Below, piece by piece: positions 52,795 to 59,291 of a stretch of DNA of 64,000 nucleotides. The position numbers and the translations under genes were made by a program. Each line of letters starts with the position of its first letter. The first letter of the stretch is position 1. Location of the stretch: the NCBI GenBank assembly GCA_000063525.1, contig CT978603.1:1669105-1733104 (forward strand), in the 5' to 3' direction. This DNA is from Synechococcus sp. RCC307. GTDB taxonomy: Bacteria; Cyanobacteriota; Cyanobacteriia; PCC-6307; Cyanobiaceae. The notes below the pieces were generated by a model. It was not told the DNA's origin. It was given only the letters and a program-made list of their open reading frames with translations, and made no database searches.

Positions 52795-52959
52795 ATGACG
52801 ATCCCTTTCGGCGAGCCTGAGCCGTCGGACGATCTTTTGAACCAATCCATGTGGTCAACGCGCCTCAGGCGCTGGCTGGACACTCGCTTGAGGACCTTGG
52901 CGGCAGACCAGAGAATTCAAGATGCCAGGGCTCTGCGCAATGAATTTGTGCTCGATTGA
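52795..52959 (+). CDS. Small hypothetical protein, 54 residues
   Basis: Starts MTIPFGEPEPSDDLLNQSMW and continues with a basic amphipathic helical part (RLRRWLDTRLRTLAADQRI). Not recognised. It overlaps the next open frame by 4 bp, but the better start of that gene is 60 bp further on. Moderately convincing on amino-acid composition. Confidence 0.5.
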   Translation: MTIPFGEPEPSDDLLNQSMWSTRLRRWLDTRLRTLAADQRIQDARALRNEFVLD

Positions 52960-53018
52960 GCAGACAGTCAAAACGAGCAGCGCCAGCTAAAAACAGTACA
53001 GAACTACTATCCTTAGTG

Positions 53019-53276
53019 ATGCCAGACAAAGCCTGGGACCAAGGCTTCCTCATTCCTGAGCTACCAGCCGAACAACCATGGAAGCGCTGCCTTTACTGCG
53101 CAGGCTTTGAGCTCTGGCAAGGAACGCTAGCCAGCTGTCAAACCAGAAAAATGGTGCTGGCGCCGAAGGCCCATTACAACCGCCGCTGCAACAGCTGGGC
53201 ACCGAATGCCTACTGCAAAGCGAGGCCCGACTGGAGCGCCGAACCGGCCGCCACGATCATTGCTGGCAACCACTGA
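53019..53276 (+). CDS. Cys-rich hypothetical protein
   Basis: 85 residues from ATG 53019 (MPDKAWDQGFLIPELPAEQP). Five cysteines: CLYC, then single Cys in ASCQTRK, NRRCNSW and NAYCKARP. The spacing allows a zinc site. Frame open upstream to 52956, but that part is unlike a protein start. Function unknown. A strong hairpin lies 26 bp beyond the stop. Confidence 0.5.
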   Translation: MPDKAWDQGFLIPELPAEQPWKRCLYCAGFELWQGTLASCQTRKMVLAPKAHYNRRCNSWAPNAYCKARPDWSAEPAATIIAGNH

Positions 53277-53301
53277 GAGGGACAAAAGCAAACAAAACAA
53301 A

Positions 53302-53321
53302 GCCCCCGCCTAGGCGGGGGC
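53302..53321 (-). terminator. Rho-independent terminator for the hli pair
   Basis: Perfect palindrome GCCCCCGCCTAGGCGGGGGC. On the minus strand it is followed by a U-rich TTTGTTTTGTTTG, so it ends the transcript of 53666-53347. On the plus strand no T-run follows. Confidence 0.85.
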
Positions 53322-53346
53322 AAAGCGCGGCGTGAAGGCCATTGGC

Positions 53347-53469
53347 TCAGTCGCGCTGCTTTTTGAAAGCTGGAAGATCCGAAGGCTGACGCAAGACGAA
53401 GACGACAGCAGCAGTGATAACGACTGTGACGGCAATCAGGCCGTAGATGGCCAAGGTGTAGTCGGTCAT
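53347..53469 (-). CDS. 40-residue membrane protein coupled to hli
   Basis: MTDYTLAIYGLIAVTVVITA, then AVVFVLRQPSDLPAFKKQRD: one helix and a basic tail. The ATG overlaps the hli stop as TGATG, and a terminator follows 25 bp downstream, so the two form a complete bicistronic unit. It could be a partner of the HLIP in a chlorophyll-protein complex (inference). Confidence 0.7.
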   Translation of the reverse strand: MTDYTLAIYGLIAVTVVITAAVVFVLRQPSDLPAFKKQRD

Positions 53470-53666
53470 CAGTTGCAGCCGAAGGCGCCAAGGGTGATCT
53501 GGCTGACGATGCCGTGCCCCGTAATGGCTTCCGTCAGCACACCGATGACAAAACCGAGCATGGCCGCGCGGCCATTGAGCAGCTCAGCCTTCTCAAGTCG
53601 CTCTGACTTGATTTGGGCAGCAGCAGCATCTTGATACCAGCTATCGGTAGAAGCGGATGAGGTCAT
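53469..53666 (-). CDS. hli: High light-inducible protein
   Basis: 65 residues. The LHC-type helix has EKAELLNGRAAMLGFVIGV with the ExxNxRxAM chlorophyll-binding pattern, followed by LTEAITGHGIVSQI, a typical HLIP C-terminus. The N-terminal 25 residues are polar. It binds chlorophyll and carotenoid at photosystem II during stress. It is first in a two-gene unit closed by the terminator at 53302. Confidence 0.95.
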   Translation of the reverse strand: MTSSASTDSWYQDAAAAQIKSERLEKAELLNGRAAMLGFVIGVLTEAITGHGIVSQITLGAFGCN

Positions 53667-53741
53667 CTGAATTGAGCAGATGAAGAAATGTTAACGCATG
53701 TGTGACAAAGCGCTAAGCAGCTTGGCTGAGCAGCGAGTGGC

Positions 53742-53918
53742 TCAGGAGTCTTTAAAAATCCGCTCCAACGAGCGCTTGAACTCCCTCTCGCTCATGGGCC
53801 TGGCCAAGTCGCGCTGGCGGTTGCGGCGCAACGTGCTGCCAATCCACCAAAGCTGGAGTCCAGCAAACACAAGGGCCAACAAGCCCAGCTGCCAATAGCC
53901 CGCACTGAACTGATCCAT
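53742..53918 (-). CDS. 58-residue one-helix membrane protein
   Basis: From ATG 53918: MDQFSAGYWQLG, a helix LLALVFAGLQLWWIG, then a strongly basic cytoplasmic tail (RRNRQRDLARPMSEREFKRS). Composition, helix and clean start/stop make it a likely gene. Not recognised. It lies 75 bp upstream of hli on the same strand but has its own spacing. Confidence 0.6.
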   Translation of the reverse strand: MDQFSAGYWQLGLLALVFAGLQLWWIGSTLRRNRQRDLARPMSEREFKRSLERIFKDS

Positions 53919-53952
53919 CGGCTCAGCCTGCTCGATCGCCAGCCGGAATCAG

Positions 53953-54055
53953 ACAAAAAAAAGGAAGGCCCTCCCACAGGCCCCCCAAGCGCTCGACGCA
54001 TCCCCGGTTTCCCGCCAGGGATGCAGCCACTTTCGGGCCATGGAATGAACTTTAT
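53953..54055 (-). ncRNA. Candidate small RNA of about 95-100 nt
   Basis: No coding frame exists here, yet the minus strand shows a CAATAA -10-like box (about 54055), a stable hairpin GCATCCC...GGGATGC whose loop holds GGGAAAC, and a GC-rich segment followed by eight T (A-run 53955-53962). Length and the GGAAAC-containing loop recall the picocyanobacterial Yfr2-type RNAs, but I cannot confirm the family. Confidence 0.4.
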
Positions 54056-54146
54056 TGTCAGAACGGGCACGGTTTAGGGATTAACCCTTACCAAAACCAA
54101 AACAGAGGACCAACAACCCACAGCCAGAGCAAGGCCGCGCCAGCAT

Positions 54147-54162
54147 GTAACGGAATCGTTAC
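54147..54162. promoter_or_regulatory. Small inverted repeat before the gene at 54170
   Basis: GTAACG-GAAT-CGTTAC, six perfect base pairs, eight bases ahead of the ATG. It could be an operator or an RNA hairpin that hides the ribosome binding site. Confidence 0.35.
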
Positions 54163-54169
54163 AAAACTA

Positions 54170-54346
54170 ATGACTCTTGGCGAAGTGTTCTTGGAGTCGA
54201 TCTCCACAGGCGTGATCACCATCCAAGAGATGGCCTGGGTGGGTGCACACCAAGACAATTTCAGCCGCGCCGAAGTCGCGACAGCCGTCCGACTAGGCCG
54301 CTTGATCGATGAAGGGCAGGTCAACCTTGGCTGCCGCGTCGCCTAG
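54170..54346 (+). CDS. Small conserved hypothetical protein, 58 residues
   Basis: MTLGEVFLESISTGVITIQE then MAWVGAHQDNFSR, AEVATAVRLGRLIDEGQVNLGCRV. A helical alpha-protein pattern that I believe is shared by many marine picocyanobacteria, function unknown. ATG after an inverted repeat. Followed after 75 bp by another small gene. Confidence 0.65.
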   Translation: MTLGEVFLESISTGVITIQEMAWVGAHQDNFSRAEVATAVRLGRLIDEGQVNLGCRVA

Positions 54347-54421
54347 TCAAGTGCTGTTTTGTGTCTGGGAGCCACAGCCAGATCGGAGCTTGGCAAGCAT
54401 GGTTTAAGCCGAACGAGATCG

Positions 54422-54670
54422 TTGAAAAGCAACGCCACCAATCCCGTCGGCCAAGCCGTCGAAACGCTGCTCGCCCGCAGCGTTCAGAGAATTCTGGAGC
54501 AAGAAGCAACCGAGCTCCAACAGCAGAAAGTTCTTCTTGCCATGCGCGGGGACACCATGAGCCCTGAGATGGAAATGGCTGTCTTGCAAGCCTGCCAAAT
54601 CCTGCAGGACACAAGCGAAGAGTTGGCCTGTGAACTGATCAACACAGTTCTCATCCACACCGACGTCTAA
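54422..54670 (+). CDS. Small helical conserved protein, 82 residues
   Basis: From TTG 54422: KSNATNPVGQAVETLLARSV, ILEQEATELQQQKVLLAM, MSPEMEMAVLQACQILQDT, SEELACELINTVL. Entirely helical. A decayed paralogue is fused to the integrase remnant at 49397-49555, which supports this as a real family. The frame is open to 54359. It converges on the lipoprotein gene. Confidence 0.6.
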   Translation: MKSNATNPVGQAVETLLARSVQRILEQEATELQQQKVLLAMRGDTMSPEMEMAVLQACQILQDTSEELACELINTVLIHTDV

Positions 54671-54686
54671 TCCGCCCTCGCGGTCT

Positions 54687-55121
54687 TCAACTCTGAGACT
54701 TGAGCTCAGCCTCAGTGAAGTTGTAGCGAACCGGATCACCATTGTTGTCGCTGCACTCAACCCAAAAACGCAGGTCATCTGTGGTGCTGGTGCTGGCCAC
54801 TTCCACCATGGAGATCACCTGGCAATCCGGATCGGCGGCAGCGGCGTTGGCCGCAAGCTGGCGAAAGGCTTCCACCTCATCAATTCGAGTGGAAAAGCGG
54901 TTGATGAGCTCAGGCGCTTGGTCCTCGCTGTACGGGGTGAGAGCCCCAGCCTGGATCGCCGCCTGATGCACCGGAACAGAGGCATCCTCGAGCGGCATTG
55001 AGATTTCAGGGGCAGCCTTTGGAGGCTCTGGCGCAACTGGTGGAGCGGAATCTGTGGATTGGTTCGCGCAAGCAACCAGCAGGGCCAAGCCAGCGAGCAC
55101 CAGTGGATGGTGGATCCTCAC
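54687..55121 (-). CDS. Lipoprotein of unknown function
   Basis: 144 residues from GTG 55121. Signal sequence VRIHHPLVLAGLALLVAC with lipobox L-V-A-C18, then a Pro/Ala linker (APPVAPEPPKAAPEISMPLE) and a soluble domain with DCQVISMVEVASTSTTDDLRFWV. It should be anchored in a membrane facing the periplasm or lumen. The GTG overlaps the stop of the 58-residue gene upstream (GTGA). Confidence 0.75.
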   Translation of the reverse strand: MRIHHPLVLAGLALLVACANQSTDSAPPVAPEPPKAAPEISMPLEDASVPVHQAAIQAGALTPYSEDQAPELINRFSTRIDEVEAFRQLAANAAAADPDCQVISMVEVASTSTTDDLRFWVECSDNNGDPVRYNFTEAELKSQS

Positions 55122-55294
55122 AGGGTTTGTGCAGTCCGGGGACACTGCATCATCCCGATCAAGCGCCAACGATGGAAGGGCCTCCCTGCCATTTCAGCGA
55201 AGGCATCATTGATTTGCTCTTCGGCCTTGTGCTCAAGCCTGCGCCACGGGCAGAGATCGGTAGCTGGAGAGCTGTTCTTCCAACCCGCGATCAA
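55118..55294 (-). CDS. 58-residue hypothetical protein coupled to the lipoprotein
   Basis: TTG 55294 to TGA 55118. Reads AGWKNSSPATDLCPWRRLEH, then KAEEQINDAFAEMAGRPFHR and WRLIGMMQCPRTAQTL, basic and helical. The 4-bp GTGA overlap with the lipoprotein start is the best evidence that both are real. Function unknown. Confidence 0.55.
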   Translation of the reverse strand: MIAGWKNSSPATDLCPWRRLEHKAEEQINDAFAEMAGRPFHRWRLIGMMQCPRTAQTL

Positions 55295-55328
55295 TCGTGG
55301 CTAAGACGGCCAAGGTTGCAGCTCGTTT

Positions 55329-55712
55329 TTGACCCCAGACACCACGGCGCTCAGAGATCTCAGCCACCTTGATCTAGTGCGCAGCGGCATGGCTCTTCAA
55401 GCCGTTGGCTCCCATGGGCTGAGCTGGAGCGACTGCGAGGAAGCCAGTTGGGTCACCTTGGCAGCGATGGTTGCTTACGACGAAACCTGGGGTGAGCACC
55501 TGTTCAGGGAATCGGGGGAACTGCATCACCCGAGCGTCATGGGGCAGCACGGAAAAGGGCAACACCATTGGGTCGAATGGCGCGAAGAGGGTGTCGAACC
55601 CTTGGTGATCGATCCTTTGTTCTGCAAGTTTTTGGTGGATGGCTACGACCCCAGAGGGGTTGTTTGGGAACTCAAAGCCTTGCGCTCTAGCTCAGCAGAT
55701 CCAATGGCATAA
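55329..55712 (+). CDS. Hypothetical protein, about 127 residues
   Basis: Soluble protein rich in Trp, Glu and His (WSDCEEASWVTLAAMVAYDE, HHWVEWREEGVEPLVIDP). Only a TTG at 55329 opens the full frame; ATG 55389 would give 107 residues. Not recognised. It overlaps the convergent small gene by 26 bp. Confidence 0.5.
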   Translation: MTPDTTALRDLSHLDLVRSGMALQAVGSHGLSWSDCEEASWVTLAAMVAYDETWGEHLFRESGELHHPSVMGQHGKGQHHWVEWREEGVEPLVIDPLFCKFLVDGYDPRGVVWELKALRSSSADPMA

Positions 55713-55860
55713 CGTCGATGGCCGGATCATCGGGACAGAACGCGTCGCGATAAGCCTCAGCCTCTGCTTGCGAAGGAAACGACGCGATGAGATGCCATTG
55801 CAAAGAGCCCTCGCAAGCTGTGCCAGAGCTCTGAGCCACAGCCCAGGTTTGCTGATCCAT
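55687..55860 (-). CDS. Small hypothetical protein, 57 residues
   Basis: From ATG 55860: MDQQTWAVAQSSGTACEGSL, LQWHLIASFPSQAEAEAYRD, AFCPDDPAIDVMPLDLL. It looks like a compact alpha/beta fold; the WxVA...IASFxxxAEAxxY pattern also appears in the protein at 61831-61995. It starts 10 bp after the aldehyde dehydrogenase stop. Confidence 0.6.
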   Translation of the reverse strand: MDQQTWAVAQSSGTACEGSLQWHLIASFPSQAEAEAYRDAFCPDDPAIDVMPLDLLS

Positions 55861-55870
55861 CAGTGCCCCC

Positions 55871-57253
55871 TCAGACAGGGAAAACAATAGTTTTGTGATT
55901 CACAAATTCCTGCATCCCAAGCCGGCCCAGTTCACGACCAAAGCCGCTGTCTTTCATCCCGCCAAAAGGAACGCGAGGGTCACTTTTAACAAAATCATTG
56001 ATTGCGATTGAACCTGATTCGATGCGCTCAGCAGCCAGATGCTGCGCATGGTCTTGCCGTGCGGTGAAGATTGCAGCCCCCAAGCCAAAGCGACTCTCAG
56101 CAGCCAGCTCTAAGGCGTGCTCTTCATCGCTGGCACGAATCAAACTCACAACCGGGCCAAACACCTCATCATCAAAAGCTGGAGTGCCAGGCACAACTCC
56201 TTCCAACACGGTTGCCGGATACCACCAACCTGGCTGATCTGGAATCGCTCCTCCACGGAGCAAGCGGCAACCAGCAGCGATGCTGGCGACAACCTGGGCA
56301 TGCACCTGGTCGCGAAGATCTTGTCGCGCCAATGGGCCAAGACGACAAGCTTGCTCTGAGGGATTAGCCAAGGGATAGGTCTCGAGCAGCTTGAGAACCT
56401 CACCCCTGAACACGTCGTAAACCGCATCAACAACGATCAACCGTTTAGCGGCAATACAAACTTGGCCAGAGCAAAGCATCCGGCTTTGCACGCACTTTTG
56501 AGCTGCCAGCGCAATGTCAGCATCAGCCAGGACGATGTAAGGGTCTTGACCACCCAATTCGAGAATGCATTTTTTGAGATGAGTGCCAGCCATTGCCGCA
56601 ACCGCGCGGCCAGCGGCTTCACTCCCAGTCAGGGTCACACCACGTACCAATGGATTCGCAATCACCCTCTCAATCTCAGAGGCGTGGATCGGCAAATTGG
56701 TGAGCAGGCCAGCAGGAACGTCGAGTGCTGCGAGAAGTTGGGCAATCGCTCGGCTACAGCCAGGCACATTAGAAGCGCCTTTAAGAAGCATTCCATTTCC
56801 CACCATTAAGGCTGGAGCTAAGGCTCGGAACACCTGCCAAAACGGAAAATTCCAAGGCATGATCGCCAAAATGACGCCCAAAGGCCTTGAAACAACTGAG
56901 GCGATTGATCCATCCAGTTGAATCTCATCGGCCCGCAAGAAAGCCTCACCCGATTCAGCGAAATAGCGGCATACCCAGGCACATTTATCGATCTCAGCTC
57001 CTGCCTGAGCCAGGGGTTTACCCATTTCCCCAGTAATTAATCGTGCGAGGTCATCACGCTGATCCTCAAGCCGGCCGGCCAAGCGCTGAAGAAGTTCAGC
57101 CCTCTGCTGGAATCCAACAATCTCCCAAGCTTTATGGGCCCGATGACACCCAAGAACGCTCGTATCGATCTCGTCGAGATCTAGAACCGGGTGGTGATCG
57201 ATGGTCAATCCAGTTGCCGGATTGATCGCAACTAACGCTTCACGGAAGGTCAT
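55871..57253 (-). CDS. NAD(P)-dependent aldehyde dehydrogenase (succinate-semialdehyde dehydrogenase type)
   Basis: 460 residues from ATG 57253. GVILAIMPWNFPFWQVFRAL, the LTGSEAAGRAVA cofactor loop, catalytic Glu in LELGGQDP and catalytic Cys in CSGQVCIAAKR are present, as is VPFGGMKDSGFGREL. The family includes the cyanobacterial enzyme that closes the TCA cycle by oxidising succinic semialdehyde. The exact substrate is not fixed by these motifs. The frame extends 13 codons upstream to 57292 without family similarity. Confidence 0.9.
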   Translation of the reverse strand: MTFREALVAINPATGLTIDHHPVLDLDEIDTSVLGCHRAHKAWEIVGFQQRAELLQRLAGRLEDQRDDLARLITGEMGKPLAQAGAEIDKCAWVCRYFAESGEAFLRADEIQLDGSIASVVSRPLGVILAIMPWNFPFWQVFRALAPALMVGNGMLLKGASNVPGCSRAIAQLLAALDVPAGLLTNLPIHASEIERVIANPLVRGVTLTGSEAAGRAVAAMAGTHLKKCILELGGQDPYIVLADADIALAAQKCVQSRMLCSGQVCIAAKRLIVVDAVYDVFRGEVLKLLETYPLANPSEQACRLGPLARQDLRDQVHAQVVASIAAGCRLLRGGAIPDQPGWWYPATVLEGVVPGTPAFDDEVFGPVVSLIRASDEEHALELAAESRFGLGAAIFTARQDHAQHLAAERIESGSIAINDFVKSDPRVPFGGMKDSGFGRELGRLGMQEFVNHKTIVFPV

Positions 57254-57388
57254 GGACAGTTTGCGCGACCCCGTGTTAGGCCATCCTGGCAAACAGGATC
57301 AGTGATGCGCCTCGCCTAGTTACCGATGCCTCCCTTGCACTCGACATCAAGCTGTGGCTGACTCGTGGTTATCGACAAGCACAGGCAG

Positions 57389-57571
57389 ATGAGCGAACTG
57401 CAGATTGCCTTGAATCAAGTAGACGTCGCCATCGCCGAGCATCAGAGTCTGGTGGATGGCCTCTTTGACGACGGACATCGCCGGCTCTGGGAGACAGCCA
57501 GCCGCAAGCTGCAATCCCTGCGGACGATTCGCCGTGAACTACAAAGCGAATTGGCCGGTAGCAAGGGTTAA
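57389..57571 (+). CDS. Small coiled-coil-like protein, 60 residues
   Basis: MSELQIALNQVDVAIAEHQS, LVDGLFDDGHRRLWETASRK, LQSLRTIRRELQSELAG: two long amphipathic helices. Not recognised. It precedes a 43-residue membrane protein by 25 bp and is divergent from the aldehyde dehydrogenase. Confidence 0.55.
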   Translation: MSELQIALNQVDVAIAEHQSLVDGLFDDGHRRLWETASRKLQSLRTIRRELQSELAGSKG

Positions 57572-57596
57572 GGTCTGAGCGACTGGAGCTCTGACC

Positions 57597-57728
57597 ATGA
57601 ATGGTGACTACACAGTGGCCATCTGGGCCACGATCGGTTTAACCGTGCTGTTCACTGTTCCTGTGGTGTGGCAGTTTCTGCAACCCAACGACGATGATTT
57701 CGGCGACATCACCAAACGACCCAAGTAA
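57597..57728 (+). CDS. 43-residue one-helix membrane protein
   Basis: MNGDYTVAIWATIGLTVLFT then VPVVWQFLQPNDDDFGDITK: a helix near 6-26 and an acidic tail. GGAG nine bases before the ATG is a good ribosome binding site. It resembles other single-helix proteins of this zone, not a named photosystem subunit. Confidence 0.65.
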   Translation: MNGDYTVAIWATIGLTVLFTVPVVWQFLQPNDDDFGDITKRPK

Positions 57729-57757
57729 GTGCAAGCCCAGCGTTGCGCGGGTGGTCG

Positions 57758-57928
57758 TTAATCCAAGTCGCTGTCTTGGAATTGCTCAGACACGCTCATC
57801 AATTGAGCCGTGCAGGCCCGCATGGCATCAGCTACAGCAGCTGATTGGGTGTGATCTTCAAGCCCAACGGTGCTTTCAATCGCGACGGCCACCAAAGCCT
57901 GCAACGCGTCAGCCAAGTCAGGGTTCAT
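57758..57928 (-). CDS. Small helical protein, 56 residues
   Basis: MNPDLADALQALVAVAIEST, VGLEDHTQSAAVADAMRACT, AQLMSVSEQFQDSDLD: acidic and helical. It starts 3 bp after the stop of the next upstream small gene, so the two form a pair. Not recognised. Confidence 0.6.
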   Translation of the reverse strand: MNPDLADALQALVAVAIESTVGLEDHTQSAAVADAMRACTAQLMSVSEQFQDSDLD

Positions 57929-57931
57929 CGC

Positions 57932-58075
57932 TCAGATTGCAGTTTGCGCCCGCTCAATTTTGCGCTGCGCCTTCTCCGCTTTGCGGATGATCGTCTGGGC
58001 CTGATCGCGGCTCAGACAGAGCTCTGCCCGCTCTTTGAGCATGACCAGCTTTCGCTGCTGCTTCTCCAGATTCAA
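57932..58075 (-). CDS. Small basic coiled-coil protein, 47 residues
   Basis: From TTG 58075: NLEKQQRKLVMLKERAELCL, SRDQAQTIIRKAEKAQRKIE. One long charged helix. A TAA in frame six codons upstream forces this start. Coupled to the 56-residue gene (TGA GCG ATG). Function unknown. Confidence 0.5.
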   Translation of the reverse strand: MNLEKQQRKLVMLKERAELCLSRDQAQTIIRKAEKAQRKIERAQTAI

Positions 58076-58150
58076 AGAATTTGTTGATTAATGATTGATT
58101 AAGGTTAACGCGAATTGCCGTGCTCCACGACCAGCCAGCGACACAGCAAC

Positions 58151-58176
58151 AAAAAAGCCCCCGCCGAAGCGGGGGC
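58151..58176 (-). terminator. Rho-independent terminator of the DUF4278 gene
   Basis: Stem GCCCCCGC/GCGGGGGC with loop CGAA (58157-58176). On the minus strand it is followed by six T. It lies 27 bp beyond the DUF4278 stop. Confidence 0.88.
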
Positions 58177-58202
58177 CATGGTGGTTCAGCCTTAAGGCCT
58201 AA

Positions 58203-58304
58203 TCACTTGGCGTAAGACACGCCGCGGTAGGTCAGGGCAGGCTTTTGCTGATCAACAGCAGCTTTCGATTGGATGTACTGCTGGCCACGATAGGTCAGGG
58301 TCAT
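58203..58304 (-). CDS. DUF4278 mini-protein
   Basis: 33 residues from ATG 58304. The DUF4278 signature LTYRGxxY occurs twice, at residues 3-10 (LTYRGQQY) and 24-31 (LTYRGVSY), with a short linker. The family is small and cyanobacterial, with no known role. AGAGGAA stands about 13 bases before the ATG, and a strong terminator follows. Confidence 0.8.
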   Translation of the reverse strand: MTLTYRGQQYIQSKAAVDQQKPALTYRGVSYAK

Positions 58305-58487
58305 GGGAGGTTCCTCTGAGTCAGTCCAGGTCCCCGTTCCATGGCCTGGATCGAACTGCGCCTCACCGGAGCGAGGTGAACGTGCTGTAGCGGTTGCTAC
58401 ACACACTTTTTATCGGCTTGGAACATCCCCCTGTCGTTCAGCGCGATACACAACGTAAAAATTGGCCACAATCGCCGAAACATCACC

Positions 58488-58997
58488 ATGTCCAACGACG
58501 CTGGCGACATCGAGTCGTTCACGCTCACTGGCCTCCTCAAGCAGGAAGCTCAGGCCCGCAGCCAAGGATCGGGGATCCCAACCACAGCGCTATCAGGGGA
58601 ATGGTCACCCCAACGGCTTTGGAGCAAAGGAGAGTCCCACGAGAGCCAAAGCCAAACCAAAGTGCTGCGATGGCTGAACGCCCGCCTCTCGATCAGCGGC
58701 GCCCATGAGGATCAACCCAGTGATTTCAACATCTGCAACGCCGTCAGCCTGGGCCCCCTGAAGCTGCGCTTCAACGGGCCTGGCTGGCTGCAGGGCAAAC
58801 GGCCCTTGCTGTGCTTTCGCTTCGAGACGCTCACCCTGGAACTTGGCGGAACAACCCTGCTGCAACGACCACTTCCAGCACCCAAACCCAAGCGAACACC
58901 GTTTTTTGCCTTGATCGCCGCTCAACAAGACCAATGGCTTATCGCCAGGGGGCGGGGCGGCGGCTTGGCGCTATGGAGCGCCACAAAAAACCACTAA
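58488..58997 (+). CDS. Hypothetical protein, possibly PAP/fibrillin-like
   Basis: 169 residues. The C-terminal half (LGPLKLRFNGPGWLQGKRPL, CFRFETLTLELGG, FFALIAAQQDQWLIARGRGG) has the beta-rich look of plastid lipid-associated/fibrillin domains, which bind lipids or isoprenoids at thylakoids. I am not certain of the family. Start ATG 58488. Its position ahead of the OCP cassette is suggestive only. Confidence 0.65.
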   Translation: MSNDAGDIESFTLTGLLKQEAQARSQGSGIPTTALSGEWSPQRLWSKGESHESQSQTKVLRWLNARLSISGAHEDQPSDFNICNAVSLGPLKLRFNGPGWLQGKRPLLCFRFETLTLELGGTTLLQRPLPAPKPKRTPFFALIAAQQDQWLIARGRGGGLALWSATKNH

Positions 58998-59061
58998 CCA
59001 AGCAGGGGCAACACGGTTGCAACTCAAGTCAGTGCTCTGATTGGGTATCGCCAATGCCCAA

Positions 59062-59256
59062 ATGGAACGGGTCGAGCAAGCTGCTGCGCTGATCATCGCG
59101 GCTGGGCTGGCAGTTGTGAGTTACCAGCTCTTTTCACCGGCAAGGAGAGACGTGCGCCCTTCCCGAGAAATCCACCAAAAAGCAGGAGCTATTACATCGG
59201 GCCCTGCATTTTGTCAAGCCATGAGCCGGAGTGATGTAAGGAAACTTCACTCTTGA
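59062..59256 (+). CDS. Possible small membrane protein upstream of ocp
   Basis: 64 residues from ATG 59062: MERVEQAAALIIAAGLAVVS then YQLFSPARRDVRPSREIHQK. One plausible helix, basic tail. Its 3' end overlaps the inverted repeat and probable promoter of ocp, which weakens the case. Confidence 0.35.
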   Translation: MERVEQAAALIIAAGLAVVSYQLFSPARRDVRPSREIHQKAGAITSGPAFCQAMSRSDVRKLHS

Positions 59257-59267
59257 GGTAGAGTTTC
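59241..59267. promoter_or_regulatory. Inverted repeat in the ocp upstream region
   Basis: GAAACT (59241-59246) and AGTTTC (59262-59267) flank a second, inner pair ACTCT/AGAGT. It ends 24 bp before the ocp ATG and could be an operator or a 5'-UTR hairpin. Confidence 0.35.
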
Positions 59268-59291
59268 TTTATCGCTCTTCAGTCTGCGCAG

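Noticed and set aside
53302..53321. Insertion-sequence end or mobile repeat (similar palindrome at 58157)
   Set aside because: Both GCCCCCGC stems are followed by T-rich sequence on the strand of the adjacent genes, so they are ordinary terminators.
54088..54324. 78-codon minus-strand frame
   Set aside because: Antisense to the more convincing 58-residue gene at 54170-54346; no motif.
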